Shown here: one piece after another, positions 32,979 to 42,050 of the stretch
Layout: the number at the start of each line of letters is the position of its first letter
How positions within the stretch are numbered: position 1 is the stretch's first letter
Source of the DNA: Gammaproteobacteria bacterium
GTDB lineage: Bacteria; Pseudomonadota; Gammaproteobacteria; Steroidobacterales; Steroidobacteraceae
Length of the DNA: 44,097 nucleotides
Assembly (NCBI GenBank): GCA_019247195.1
Contig: JAFAPI010000092.1
Location: forward strand, 1-44,097
Direction of reading: 5' to 3'
Program-made: the position numbers and the translations under genes
The notes under the pieces: generated by a model
What the model saw: only the letters and a program-made list of their open reading frames with translations
Databases searched by the model: none
Told to the model about the DNA's origin: nothing

Positions 32979-34073
32979 GTGCCCGCCCTCGGGCGAGCGG
33001 CCGGGCCGCTGCGCACGCTTGCGCCCGGCATCGCGGTCGCGATCCTGCTCGCTCTGCTGGCGCGGCTGCTGGCCGCGCAACTGGCCGCCGGCGCCGCAGG
33101 GCTTCCCAAGCTGCCGTTGAGTCCGGTCATGTGCGCCATCCTCCTCGGGATGCTCTGGCGCAACATCCTCGGTGTACCCGGCTGGGCGGCCGGCGGGCTC
33201 AGCTGGACCATGCAGCGGCTGCTGCGCATCGGCATCGCGCTGGTCGGCATGCGACTCACCCTCGCCGGTGCAGGCCTGATCGCCATCACCGCCTTGCCCG
33301 TGGCCCTCACCTGCCTGCTGGTCGCGCTCGGCGCGGGTTGGCTGGTGGCGCGCCTGTTGCGCGTGCCGGCCGCGCTCGGGGTGCTGCTCGCGGTCGGCAC
33401 AGCGGTTTGCGGCTGCACCGCGGTGGTCGCTCTGTCGCCCGTCATCCGCGCCCGTCACGCCGAGACCGCTTTCGCGGTGACCTGTGTGGTGCTGTTCGGC
33501 TGCGTGGCCATGCTCCTCTACCCGTACCTTGCGGCTCACTTCTTCGCGGCGGCGCCCGTGCACGCCGGCATCTTTCTTGGCACGGCCATCCACGACACCT
33601 CGCAGGTAATCGGGGCTGCACTGATCTACGCCCAGCAGTCCGCGGCACCCCAGGCGCTCGCCGCCGCGAGCGTGGCGAAGCTGCTGCGCAACCTGTCTAT
33701 CGCGGTGTTGATTCCGCTGGCGGCGTGGCGCATGCGCGACGCAACGGCTCGTGGCGCGGTAGACGAAACCGCAGCGCGCCCCTCGCTGCTGCCCTTCTTC
33801 GTGGTGGGGTTCATCCTCTGCATCCTGATGCGCAGCGCCGGTGACGCACTGTTCGGCGCGCCATCACCCGGCTGGGTGGGCGTGGTGCACGCCAGCACGA
33901 CCGCTTCGGATCTGCTGCTGACCTGCGGCATGACGGCGGTGGGGCTGTCGGTGTCATTCGCCGACATGTGGCGCATCGGCTGGCGGCCGCTCGGCGCCGG
34001 ATTTACGCTGGCGAGTCTGGTCGGCGCCTGTAGTCTGTTGCTCAACCTCGTGCTGATGGGCTGGGGTTGGTGA
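32979..34073 (+). CDS. yeiH: YeiH-type putative transporter (UPF0324)
   Basis: 364 residues with about 10-11 TM helices, matching the YeiH / putative sulfate exporter family. Family landmarks: LSPVMCAILLGMLWRN, GIALVGMRLTL, LAVGTAVCGCTAVVALSPVI and GIFLGTAIHDTSQVIGAALIY. The GTG start follows the DUF6356 stop by two bases. Inner membrane; the family is proposed to export sulfonate or sulfate-like compounds, but the evidence is thin. In enterobacteria it sits beside the LysR gene yeiE; here the nearest regulator is the divergent Lrp-type gene. Confidence 0.87.
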   Translation: MPALGRAAGPLRTLAPGIAVAILLALLARLLAAQLAAGAAGLPKLPLSPVMCAILLGMLWRNILGVPGWAAGGLSWTMQRLLRIGIALVGMRLTLAGAGLIAITALPVALTCLLVALGAGWLVARLLRVPAALGVLLAVGTAVCGCTAVVALSPVIRARHAETAFAVTCVVLFGCVAMLLYPYLAAHFFAAAPVHAGIFLGTAIHDTSQVIGAALIYAQQSAAPQALAAASVAKLLRNLSIAVLIPLAAWRMRDATARGAVDETAARPSLLPFFVVGFILCILMRSAGDALFGAPSPGWVGVVHASTTASDLLLTCGMTAVGLSVSFADMWRIGWRPLGAGFTLASLVGACSLLLNLVLMGWGW

Positions 34074-34094
34074 GCACGGCGGCTGCGCTACACT
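34067..34094 (+). promoter_or_regulatory. possible promoter of folE
   Basis: TTGGTG (34067-34072), 16 bases, TACACT (34089-34094; four of six). It overlaps the 3' end of the yeiH-type gene and lies 45 bases before the folE start. Weak -35 box. Confidence 0.33.
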
Positions 34095-34138
34095 GCGGCG
34101 TCAGGGCGCCGGTCCGCCCTTAGCGAGAGGGCGTGAGC

Positions 34139-34738
34139 ATGGCGAGTGGCCGTCCCCGTGTGTCCCGAAGAGCTGCCGAGGCCGCGGTGCGCACGCTGTT
34201 GCGCTGGGCGGGCGAGGATCCGCACCGCGAGGGATTGCGCGATACCCCGCAACGTGTGGTCGATGCCTACCGTGACTGGTACTCGGGATACCAGATCGAC
34301 CCGGCCGCCTATCTGCGTCGCACCTTTCAGGAGGTCGGTGGCTACGACGAGCTCATCGTGTTGCGCGACATCGCCTTCGAGTCGCACTGCGAGCATCACA
34401 TGGCCCCGATCATCGGCCGCGTGCACGTCGGCTACCTGCCTGCGAACAAGGTCGTGGGAATCAGCAAGCTCGCACGCGTAGTCGATGGCTACGCCCGCCG
34501 CTTCCAGGTGCAGGAGAAGCTCACCGCCCAGATAGCCGACTGCATCACCGAAGTGTTGAAACCGCGCGGCGTGGGGGTGGTGGTGTCCGCGGTGCACGAG
34601 TGCATGACCACGCGCGGCATTCACAAACGCAACGTCTCCATGGTGACGAGCCGCATGACGGGGTTGTTCCGCAGCGACGCCCGTACCCGCGGTGAATTTC
34701 TCCGCTTCATCGACATGGCCGGGGCCCGCGAGCCCTAG
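34139..34738 (+). CDS. folE: GTP cyclohydrolase I
   Basis: 199 residues, type I GTP cyclohydrolase, which makes 7,8-dihydroneopterin triphosphate from GTP, the first step of folate (and pterin) synthesis. Visible: [15 protein letters not shown], the zinc-binding [12 protein letters not shown] (Cys and His ligands), [20 protein letters not shown], and [13 protein letters not shown] with the third zinc ligand Cys. All catalytic residues seem present. ATG 34139 has GAGAGG eight bases upstream; an upstream GTG at 34133 has worse spacing. Cytoplasmic homodecamer in known members. It converges with typA twelve bases away. Confidence 0.96.
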   Translation: MASGRPRVSRRAAEAAVRTLLRWAGEDPHREGLRDTPQRVVDAYRDWYSGYQIDPAAYLRRTFQEVGGYDELIVLRDIAFESHCEHHMAPIIGRVHVGYLPANKVVGISKLARVVDGYARRFQVQEKLTAQIADCITEVLKPRGVGVVVSAVHECMTTRGIHKRNVSMVTSRMTGLFRSDARTRGEFLRFIDMAGAREP

Positions 34739-34750
34739 GCGCGCTCTGTC

Positions 34751-36574
34751 TCAGGCGGGGGCGAGGCTGTCGCTGCGGGCCGCGCGCTTGCGATCCTGCT
34801 CGCTCAGCAGACGCTTGCGGATGCGGATCGAGACCGGGGTCACCTCCACCAGCTCATCTTCGGCGATGAACTCCACCGCGAACTCGAGAGTGAGCTGGAT
34901 GGGCGGTGTCAGAAGGATCGCGTCGTCCTTGCCGGCGGCGCGGATGTTGGTGAGCTTCTTGGTCTTGATCGGATTCACCACCAAGTCGTTGTCACGACTG
35001 TGGATGCCGATCACCATGCCGCCGTAGACTTTCTCGCCGGGGCTGACGAACAGCCGGCCGCGCTCCTGCAGGTTGAATAGGGCATAGGCGACCGCCTCGC
35101 CGTGTTCGTTGCTCACCAACACCCCGTTGTGCCGGTCCGGGATGTCTCCCTTGACCGCCGCATAACCGTCGAAAATGTGACTCATCAGCCCGGTGCCACG
35201 CGTCAGGGTCAGAAACTCGCCCTGAAAGCCAATGAGTCCGCGCGCGGGTACCCGGTACTCGAGCCGGGCGCGACCGCCGCCGATGCTCATGTCAGTGAGG
35301 TCGGCGCGCCGGGCGCCGAGCGCCTCCATGACCGCGCCCTGGTGCGTTTCCTCGATGTCCACGGTCAGTGCCTCGAAGGGCTCGTGCACCTCGCCGGCCA
35401 CCGTGCGGGTGAGCACCTGCGGGCGCGATACCGCCAGCTCGTAGCCCTCGCGACGCATGTTCTCGATGAGGATTGTCAGGTGTAGCTCGCCACGGCCGGC
35501 GACCCGCAACACGTCGGGTTCGGCGGTGTCCTCGACCCGCAGCGCGACGTTGCTCTGCAGCTCGCGATACAGGCGCTCGCGCAGCTGGCGGCTGGTGACG
35601 AACTTGCCCTCCCTGCCGGCCAGGGGCGACGTGTTGACCTGAAAGTTCATGGCGAGCGTCGGTTCGTCGACGCTGATCGGCGGCAACGCCTCCGGCTGTT
35701 CGGCATCGCACAGCGTGAGCCCGATGGTCACCGCCTCGATGCCGGTGACCGCGACAATGTCGCCCGCCACCGCTTCCTCGACCGCGGTCCGCTCCAGTCC
35801 GCTGAAGGTGAGCACTTGCCCGATGCGGGCCAGTCCGCGCTCTTCCGCCCCGTAGCGCAGTGCGACGTTCATGCCTGGGCGTACCGCGCCGCGGCGCAGA
35901 CGCCCGATGCCGATGCGGCCGACGTAACTGTTGTAGTCGAGCGTCGAGATCTGCAGCTGCAGCGGCAGGTCCGCCTGCGCGGCCGGCGGCGGCACGTGGG
36001 TGAGGATCGCTTCGAACAGCGCGGCCATGTCCGGCCGCCGCTCGGTGTAGTCGGTGCTCGCCCACCCCTGCAGCGCGGAGGCGTAGATAACCGGGAAGTC
36101 GAGCTGGGCATCGCTCGCGCCCAGTTTGTCGAACAGATCGAAGGTCTGATCGATCACCCACGCCGGACGGGCACCGGGTCGGTCGATCTTATTGACCACC
36201 ACGATGGCCCTGAGGCCCAGGGCGAGCGCCTTACGCGTGACGAAGCGGGTCTGGGGCATCGGCCCCTCGACCGCATCGACCAGCAGCAGCACGCCGTCCA
36301 CCATCGACAGCACCCGCTCGACCTCGCCGCCGAAATCGGCGTGACCGGGGGTGTCGACGATATTGATGCGGGTGCCCCCGTATTCGATGGCGCAGTTCTT
36401 GGCGAGGATGGTGATGCCGCGCTCGCGCTCGATGTCGTTCGAGTCCATGATCCGCTCGCCCAGGCGCTCGTGCGCGGCGAAGGTGCCGGACTGCTTGAGC
36501 AGGCAGTCAACCAGGGTGGTCTTGCCGTGATCGACGTGCGCGATGATGGCGATGTTGCGGATCGGACGGTTCAT
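34751..36574 (-). CDS. typA: translational GTPase BipA/TypA
   Basis: 607 residues, full length. G1 AHVDHGKTT, switch I with RGITILAK, G3 [16 protein letters not shown] and G4 [12 protein letters not shown] are all intact. Next come the EF-G-like domains II, III and V and the BipA-specific C-terminal domain ([21 protein letters not shown]). A ribosome-binding GTPase that aids 50S assembly and growth at low temperature. The ATG at 36574 fits the family start ([17 protein letters not shown]), though no Shine-Dalgarno sequence is seen. It follows a DUF2721 gene on the same strand after 79 bases that hold nothing recognisable. Confidence 0.98.
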   Translation of the reverse strand: MNRPIRNIAIIAHVDHGKTTLVDCLLKQSGTFAAHERLGERIMDSNDIERERGITILAKNCAIEYGGTRINIVDTPGHADFGGEVERVLSMVDGVLLLVDAVEGPMPQTRFVTRKALALGLRAIVVVNKIDRPGARPAWVIDQTFDLFDKLGASDAQLDFPVIYASALQGWASTDYTERRPDMAALFEAILTHVPPPAAQADLPLQLQISTLDYNSYVGRIGIGRLRRGAVRPGMNVALRYGAEERGLARIGQVLTFSGLERTAVEEAVAGDIVAVTGIEAVTIGLTLCDAEQPEALPPISVDEPTLAMNFQVNTSPLAGREGKFVTSRQLRERLYRELQSNVALRVEDTAEPDVLRVAGRGELHLTILIENMRREGYELAVSRPQVLTRTVAGEVHEPFEALTVDIEETHQGAVMEALGARRADLTDMSIGGGRARLEYRVPARGLIGFQGEFLTLTRGTGLMSHIFDGYAAVKGDIPDRHNGVLVSNEHGEAVAYALFNLQERGRLFVSPGEKVYGGMVIGIHSRDNDLVVNPIKTKKLTNIRAAGKDDAILLTPPIQLTLEFAVEFIAEDELVEVTPVSIRIRKRLLSEQDRKRAARSDSLAPA

Positions 36575-36653
36575 GCGCGGGCCCGCCGCCGCTGCGCCGC
36601 GGGCCGGTCAGAAAAAGGGTGCGCAGGGTAGCAGATCCGTAGCCGCGCCGCTG

Positions 36654-37088
36654 CTAGCGCTGCGGCAGTCCGATGCGCAGCGTGGCGGTGGCCTGGCGCA
36701 CCTCGATGAAGAAGGCCACGAAGGCCGCGCTCAGCACCAGCATGGCTCCCACGAACAGCAGGGCGATCACCTTGGCGAGAGCCACGCCGAGGAATGCGTT
36801 GGCGAACAGCGCCACCACCACGAGTGCCACCAGCAACGCGGCGATCACGCACAGCGAGATGGCGGAATTGATGTAGCCGGCACGCCGGGCCAGCACCGCG
36901 AGATCGGCGTGCAGGTGCGCGGCGAGGGCAGGGTGGGCCTGCAGTTCACTCTCCAGGCGCCGCGCGCGATCGACGATGCGGGCCAGGCGATTGGTGAGCA
37001 CGCCGAGCATGGCGGCGACGCCGGACAGCAGGAACACCGGCGCGACTGAGGACTGCACGAGGTGGGCGATATCGGTCGGCTCGGGCAT
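36654..37088 (-). CDS. DUF2721 membrane protein
   Basis: 144 residues with three TM helices (about 14-31, 70-92 and 100-125). The N-terminal block DIAHLVQSSVAPVFLLSGVA, followed by TNRLARIVDRARRLE, is the DUF2721 signature. ATG 37088 gives the family's usual start; the frame runs far upstream but across the Rieske gene on the other strand. Inner membrane, unknown function. It is divergent from the Rieske operon (126-base gap) and upstream of typA. Confidence 0.85.
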   Translation of the reverse strand: MPEPTDIAHLVQSSVAPVFLLSGVAAMLGVLTNRLARIVDRARRLESELQAHPALAAHLHADLAVLARRAGYINSAISLCVIAALLVALVVVALFANAFLGVALAKVIALLFVGAMLVLSAAFVAFFIEVRQATATLRIGLPQR

Positions 37089-37153
37089 GGGGGAATCCGG
37101 CGACGGGGGCGCCCTTGTATCACAAAGCGCCCGCGCCGGCAGGGCCGGGGCGG

Positions 37154-37183
37154 TTGCCGCTTGCGGATGCCTTACTGTACGAT
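37154..37183 (+). promoter_or_regulatory. putative promoter of the Rieske operon
   Basis: TTGCCG (37154-37159), 18 bases, TACGAT (37178-37183; four of six to TATAAT). It ends about 30 bases before the Rieske start. The palindrome at 37176-37189 covers the -10 box, which fits repression. Confidence 0.42.
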
Positions 37184-37189
37184 CGTTCA
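37176..37189. promoter_or_regulatory. TetR-type operator candidate
   Basis: TGTACGATCGTTCA is palindromic in 12 of 14 positions (the symmetric form is TGNACGATCGTNCA). It resembles operators of TetR-family repressors, overlaps the putative -10 box and stands before an operon whose third gene is a TetR regulator. Confidence 0.6.
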
Positions 37190-37214
37190 ACAACGGCAGC
37201 GGGTCAAGAAAGCA

Positions 37215-38384
37215 ATGAAAACCGCCCATCTGCACCGGCTCGACGCCTCGCCGGATGAGCTCGAGGGGCGGAGCCTGCCGGGCTGGATCTACCACGACCC
37301 CGAATTCCTCGAGCACGAGAAGCGCACCATCTTCCGCACCGCCTGGCAGATCGTGTGCCACTTGAACGACCTGCCACGGGTGGGCGACTACCAGGCCTTC
37401 CAGTTCCTGGGTGAGTCGGTGTTCGTGGTGCGCAGCGAGGAGGGCGTGCGGGCCTTCCACAACGTGTGTCGCCATCGCGCCGCGCGCCTGCTCGACGGCA
37501 ACCAGGGGCACTGCGGGCGGCGCATCACCTGCCCGTATCATGCCTGGAGCTACGCGCTCGACGGGCGGCTGGTCGGGGTGCCGGAGCGCGAGCTCTTCAA
37601 GGGACTCGACAGCGCGGCGCACGGCCTGGTGCCAGTGGAGCACGAGATCTTTCTCGGCTTCGTCTTCGTGCGCCTGGCGCCTGGACTCCCCAGCGTGCGC
37701 GACATGGCGGCGCCCTACCTGCACGAGCTCAAGCCCTATGGCCTCGAGACGCTGGTGCCGCTCGGTCGCATCTCGCTGCGGCCACGCCCGGTCAACTGGA
37801 AAAATGTCACCGACAACTTCTCCGATGGGCTGCACATAAACGTCGCCCATCCCGGACTGACGCGCCTCTTCGGTCGTGGCTACGGCATCGAGGCGAAGCC
37901 GTGGATCGACAAGATGTGGGGCACCCTGCGCGACACGCCCTCCAGCAACTGGTCCGAGCGCATGTACCAGCGGCTCCTGCCACCGCTGCCGCACCTGCCG
38001 CCGGAACGGCAGCGGTTGTGGACCTACTTCAAGCTCTGGCCCAACATCGCCTTCGACATCTACCCGGACCAGATCGATTTCTTTCAGATGCTGCCGGTCT
38101 CCCCGACCGAGACACTCATCCGTGAGGTGTGCTACGCACAGCCGGACGAACGTCGCGCGATGCGCGCCGCCCGCTACCTGAACTGGCGCATCAACAAGCA
38201 TGTCAGCCTGGAGGACAAGGCCCTTATCGAGCGCGTGCAGCAGGGCATGGGGTCGAGCAGCTACACCTCTGGTCCGCTAGCAGAGAGCGAAGTGTGCCTG
38301 CGCAGTTTCGCGCGGCGCATGCGCAGCCTCATTCCCCAGAGCAGCTTGCCGCAGCCCCCGCCCCGCGGCTGGAGCCTGGGCTGA
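37215..38384 (+). CDS. Rieske non-heme iron oxygenase, alpha subunit
   Basis: 389 residues. The Rieske [2Fe-2S] site is NVCRHRAARLL plus TCPYHAWSY (two Cys, two His). The mononuclear iron site is NVTDNFSDGLHINVAHPG, giving D-x2-H-x4-H as in naphthalene dioxygenase; a third acidic ligand probably lies in FDIYPDQIDF. All metal ligands are present, so it should be active. Choline monooxygenase-like and ring-hydroxylating enzymes both fit; the substrate is unknown. ATG 37215 is chosen for alignment with the family N-terminus; the Shine-Dalgarno is weak (AAGAAAG). No ferredoxin or reductase gene is beside it. The stop overlaps the next start (TGATG). Confidence 0.92.
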   Translation: MKTAHLHRLDASPDELEGRSLPGWIYHDPEFLEHEKRTIFRTAWQIVCHLNDLPRVGDYQAFQFLGESVFVVRSEEGVRAFHNVCRHRAARLLDGNQGHCGRRITCPYHAWSYALDGRLVGVPERELFKGLDSAAHGLVPVEHEIFLGFVFVRLAPGLPSVRDMAAPYLHELKPYGLETLVPLGRISLRPRPVNWKNVTDNFSDGLHINVAHPGLTRLFGRGYGIEAKPWIDKMWGTLRDTPSSNWSERMYQRLLPPLPHLPPERQRLWTYFKLWPNIAFDIYPDQIDFFQMLPVSPTETLIREVCYAQPDERRAMRAARYLNWRINKHVSLEDKALIERVQQGMGSSSYTSGPLAESEVCLRSFARRMRSLIPQSSLPQPPPRGWSLG

Positions 38385-40009
38385 TGACACCAGGCCGGCG
38401 CGACGTCCTCATCGTCGGCGGCGGTCACAACGGTCTGGTATGCGCCGCCTACCTCGCCGGGGCGGGCCTCGGGGTCACGGTCCTCGAGCGACGTGAGCTG
38501 GTCGGCGGCGCAGCGATCACCGCGGAGTTTTACCCGGGCTTTCGCAATTCGGTCGCCTCCTACACCGTCTCGCTGCTCAATCCCAAGGTCATCCGCGATC
38601 TGGAGCTCGCCGCTCACGGGCTGCGTCTGCTCGAGCGTCACTGCGCCAACTTCCTGCCCACTGCCGACGGGCGCTTTCTGCGCATGGGCGGCGAGCGCAC
38701 CGCCGCCGAGGTGGCACGCTTCTCGGCGCGCGATGCGGCGCGCCTCCCTGACTACAGTGCGCGGCTCGAGAGCCTCGCCGCTCTGCTGCGCGAGCTGATG
38801 CTGATCACCCCGCCCAACGCACTGCGCGGCAGTTGGCGCGTGGCCCTCCCGGAGCTGTTGCGCACCGCGCGGCTGGGCGGACGGTTGCGCCATCTCGACA
38901 TGCCACAGCGCCGTGACCTGCTCGCGCTTTGCAGCAGCTCGGCTGGCGACTACCTCGATCATTGGTTCGAGAGCGAGCCACTCAAGGCGGTCCTGGGCTT
39001 CGACGGTATCGTGGGTCACTACACCAGTCCGTACAGCCCCGGTTGCGCGTATGGGCTACTGCACCACGTTTTCGGCGAAGTGAACGGCCGGCGCGGCGTG
39101 TGGGGCCACGCGATCGGTGGCATGGGCGCCATCACACAGGCAATGGCGCGCGCCGCGGCCGCGCGCGGTGCGGTGATCCGCACCGCCTGTGGCGTGCGGG
39201 AGGTTCTGGTGGAGGCGGGTCGCGCGGTGGGGGTGGTCACCGAGTCCGGCGAGACCCTGCGTGCCGCCGCGGTGGTATCGAACGTCAACCCGCGGCTGCT
39301 CTTTCTCGAGCTCCTGCCACCCGAGGCCCTGCCGGAGGACGTGCTCGAGCACATGCGCGGCTACCGCTGCGCCTCGGGCACCTTCCGCATGAACGTCGCG
39401 CTCACTGAGCTGCCTGACTTCACCTGCCTGCCCGGAGGCGCGCTGGCGGCGCATCATACGGCGGGCATCATCCTCGCCCCGTCACTGTCGTACATGGAGC
39501 GCGCCTACTTCGATGCCCGCCGGGACGGCTGGTCTGCGCAACCGATCATCGAGCTGGTGATACCGTCTACGCTCGATGACACCCTGGCCCCGCCTGGCCG
39601 GCACGTGGCGAGCCTGTTCTGCCAGCACGTGGCTCCGCAGCTTCCCGATGGGACCTCCTGGGATGCGCATCGGGAGCAGGTGGCGGACCTGATGATCGAT
39701 ACCGTCGACTCCTACGCGCCTAACTTCAAGGCGGCCGTGCTGGGGCGTCAGATCCTGAGCCCGCTCGACCTCGAGCGCACCTTCGGATTGGTCGGCGGGG
39801 ATATCTTCCACGGCACGCTGAGCCTCGATCAGCTGTTCTCGGCCCGTCCGATGCTCGGCTACGGCAACTATCGCGGGCCGCTCGCGGGACTGTACATGTG
39901 CGGCGCCGGCACGCATCCCGGCGGCGGCGTGAGCGGGGTGCCCGGCCACAACGCGGCGCGCGAGGTACTGCGTGATTTTCAGCGCGGTCGGCTGCGGCGC
40001 GTCGCATAA
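38384..40009 (+). CDS. PYROXD2/CrtI-like FAD oxidoreductase
   Basis: 541 residues. The N-terminal FAD site is VLIVGGGHNGLVCAAYLAGA (GxGxxG), then LERRELVGGAAITAEFYPGF. The C-terminal FAD motif GLYMCGAGTHPGGGVSGVPG is typical of PYROXD2 and phytoene-desaturase-like flavoproteins, as is the length. GIGGMGAITQAM-type sequence occurs mid-protein (AIGGMGAITQAMARAAAARG). No carotenoid genes are nearby, so carotenoid desaturation is unlikely. It is coupled to the Rieske gene upstream (TGATG) and the TetR gene downstream (TAATG), so it probably acts in the same pathway, oxidising or desaturating the Rieske substrate or product. Cytoplasmic or membrane-peripheral. Confidence 0.9.
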   Translation: MTPGRRDVLIVGGGHNGLVCAAYLAGAGLGVTVLERRELVGGAAITAEFYPGFRNSVASYTVSLLNPKVIRDLELAAHGLRLLERHCANFLPTADGRFLRMGGERTAAEVARFSARDAARLPDYSARLESLAALLRELMLITPPNALRGSWRVALPELLRTARLGGRLRHLDMPQRRDLLALCSSSAGDYLDHWFESEPLKAVLGFDGIVGHYTSPYSPGCAYGLLHHVFGEVNGRRGVWGHAIGGMGAITQAMARAAAARGAVIRTACGVREVLVEAGRAVGVVTESGETLRAAAVVSNVNPRLLFLELLPPEALPEDVLEHMRGYRCASGTFRMNVALTELPDFTCLPGGALAAHHTAGIILAPSLSYMERAYFDARRDGWSAQPIIELVIPSTLDDTLAPPGRHVASLFCQHVAPQLPDGTSWDAHREQVADLMIDTVDSYAPNFKAAVLGRQILSPLDLERTFGLVGGDIFHGTLSLDQLFSARPMLGYGNYRGPLAGLYMCGAGTHPGGGVSGVPGHNAAREVLRDFQRGRLRRVA

Positions 40010-40704
40010 TGCGCCGGACCAAGCCACGCCGTTTCGTCGTGCCCGCCAACTCCTCTGCCCGCTCCGCTCCCCGTGCCGCGCGCTACGAGCGACAGCTGCC
40101 CGAGCAGCGCCGGCTGGCACTGATCGCGGCCACCATAGATTGTCTCAAGCGCTATGGTCATGAGGGCCTTTCCATCCGCACCATCAGTGCCCGCGCCGGT
40201 GTCTCCGTCGGCCTCATCAATCACCACTTCCCCAACAAGGATGAGCTGATCGCCGCCGCCTACCGGCACTTCAACGCCGAACTGGTGGCGGGGCTGAAGG
40301 CCGCCGTCGCGCGCGCCGCGCCGCAGCCGCGGCAGCGCCTGCGCGCCTTCCTGCAGGCCTCCTTCTCCCCGCCCAATCTGGATCGGGACGTGCTCGCGGC
40401 CTGGGTGGTGTTCTGGGGGATGTACCGGCACTCCCGTGCCATCCAGCGCGTGCACGGCGAGAACTATGAGAGCTACGTCGAGCTGGTACACGGCCTGCTC
40501 GCCGAACTGATCCGCGATGAGCGCCCGCGCGGAACATCGGTCAACCTGCGGTTCATAGCGATGGGGCTCAGCGCGCTGCTCGACGGGCTGTGGCTCGAGT
40601 GGTGCCTGGAGCCGGCTAATGTGCGTCCGGCCGAGGCCGTGGCTCTGTGCGAGAGCTGGATCGACAACCTGTGCCGCGGCGCCGATAGCTCACGGCTGGA
40701 ATAA
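40009..40704 (+). CDS. BetI-like TetR-family repressor
   Basis: 231 residues. An N-terminal Arg/Ala/Ser-rich arm (about 30 residues) precedes the HTH: LPEQRRLALIAATIDCLKRYG, LSIRTISARAGVSVGLINHH, FPNKDELIAAAYRHF. This sequence style (RRxxLIxATIxxI, GVSxGLIxHHFxxKxxL) is close to BetI, the choline-sensing repressor. The C-terminal ligand domain (WVVFWGMYRHSRAIQRVHG, ALLDGLWLEWCL) also fits. It overlaps the FAD gene stop, so it is the third gene of the operon and probably autoregulates through 37176-37189. BetI kinship hints at a quaternary amine or similar effector, but this is only inference. Confidence 0.92.
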   Translation: MRRTKPRRFVVPANSSARSAPRAARYERQLPEQRRLALIAATIDCLKRYGHEGLSIRTISARAGVSVGLINHHFPNKDELIAAAYRHFNAELVAGLKAAVARAAPQPRQRLRAFLQASFSPPNLDRDVLAAWVVFWGMYRHSRAIQRVHGENYESYVELVHGLLAELIRDERPRGTSVNLRFIAMGLSALLDGLWLEWCLEPANVRPAEAVALCESWIDNLCRGADSSRLE

Positions 40705-40756
40705 CTGCTAATCATCCCCAATCTACGCTTGATCGTTCCATGGCTGGAGGCGAGGC

Positions 40757-42049
40757 TTGGCGAGCCCATCAGCGACGCGGGTCGTGCTCGTCGGGTGCGG
40801 GTTCGGCGGCCTGTTCGCGGCGAAGGCACTGCGGCATACCCCTGCCGACGTGCTGGTCATCGACCGCAATAACTACCACCTGTTCCAGCCGCTGTTGTAC
40901 CAGGTAGCCTCGGCGGCCCTGGCGCCGGCTGACATTGCGCAGCCGATCCGTACCATTCTGCGCGAGCAGCGCAATACCCGCGTGATGCTCGCGGAGGTGC
41001 AGGCGGTCGATCTCGCGGCGCGCACGCTGCAGTGCGAGCGGCAGCGCATCCCTTACGACTACCTGGTACTGGCGCCCGGCGCCGTCGACAATTACTTCGG
41101 GCACGAGGAATGGCGGCCGCTCGCCCCCGGCATGAAGGTGATCGAGGAGGCGACCCTGATCCGCTCGCGGCTGCTGCGCTCGTTCGAGAGCGCGGAGATC
41201 GAGAGCGATCCCGCCCAGCGTCGGGCGAGGCTCACCTTCGTCATCGTCGGCGGCGGCCCCACCGGAGTGGAGCTCGCCGGGGCCATCAAGGAACTCGCGG
41301 TGGACGTCATTCCGCGTGACTTCCGCGTCGCGGACACGCGCCGCGCCCGCGTAGTGCTCATCGAGGCGGGCCCGCGCCTGCTGCCGGCGTTGCACCCGGA
41401 CTCATCTGTGCGCGCCCTGCGGCAACTGCGCGAGCTCGGCGTGGAAGTGCGGTTCGGCCAACCGGTCACCGAGGTGCTGCCGGACGGGGTCGCGCTCGGG
41501 GCCGAGCGATTGTCGAGCTACAACGTCATTTGGGCTGCGGGGGTACGCGCCGCGCCGGTGCTGGCCACGCTCGGGGTCGCGCTGGGGCCGGGCGGGCGCG
41601 TCGCGGTTAATCCCGACTGCTCGGTGCCCGGCCACCCCGAAGTGTTCGTCATCGGCGACGCCGCACACCTCGTGGATGCGGCGGGGCAGGCGGTCCCCGG
41701 AGTCTCGCAAAGTGCACTGCAGATGGGCCGCTACGTCGCGCGGCTGATCGATGCCCGGGTGCGCGGCGGCGCCGTCCCGGCCCCGCCGTTCCGCTATCGC
41801 GATTACGGCGCCATGGCGACCGTGGGCAAATCGCGCGCGGTGGTGGAGATCGGCCGGCTGCACTTCGGCGGTCTACCCGCGTGGATGGCCTGGATGGCGC
41901 TGCACATCACCGTGCTGATCGGGTTTCGCAATCGCCTGGCGGTGCTTGCCTCGTGGATCTACAGCTACGTTTTCTTCCGCCGCGGCTCGCGCCTGATCAC
42001 CCGCGGCTCACCCACGCTGAGCCCGGATCTGCGCGGGCCGCAGTACTGA
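40757..42049 (+). CDS. type II NADH dehydrogenase-like flavoprotein
   Basis: 430 residues, NDH-2 family: single-subunit NADH:quinone oxidoreductases that do not pump protons. FAD-binding VVLVGCGFGGLFAAKAL, NYHLFQPLLYQVAS, NAD-binding FVIVGGGPTGVELAGAI and the second FAD site EVFVIGDAAHL are all present. YRDYGAMATVGKSRAVVEIG and the aromatic C-terminal helices (IYSYVFFRRGSRLI) are the membrane-docking part. The start is TTG 40757, with GGAGG six bases upstream; the ATG at 40740 is out of frame. A half-site GATCGTTC (40731-40738), like the Rieske-operon palindrome, lies just before it. The next gene begins one base after its stop. Confidence 0.93.
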   Translation: MASPSATRVVLVGCGFGGLFAAKALRHTPADVLVIDRNNYHLFQPLLYQVASAALAPADIAQPIRTILREQRNTRVMLAEVQAVDLAARTLQCERQRIPYDYLVLAPGAVDNYFGHEEWRPLAPGMKVIEEATLIRSRLLRSFESAEIESDPAQRRARLTFVIVGGGPTGVELAGAIKELAVDVIPRDFRVADTRRARVVLIEAGPRLLPALHPDSSVRALRQLRELGVEVRFGQPVTEVLPDGVALGAERLSSYNVIWAAGVRAAPVLATLGVALGPGGRVAVNPDCSVPGHPEVFVIGDAAHLVDAAGQAVPGVSQSALQMGRYVARLIDARVRGGAVPAPPFRYRDYGAMATVGKSRAVVEIGRLHFGGLPAWMAWMALHITVLIGFRNRLAVLASWIYSYVFFRRGSRLITRGSPTLSPDLRGPQY

Positions 42050-42050
42050 C

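Noticed and set aside
38384-40009. Carotenoid desaturase CrtI
   Set aside because: The FAD motifs fit the wider family, but no crtB, crtE or other carotenoid gene is near and the operon partner is a Rieske oxygenase.
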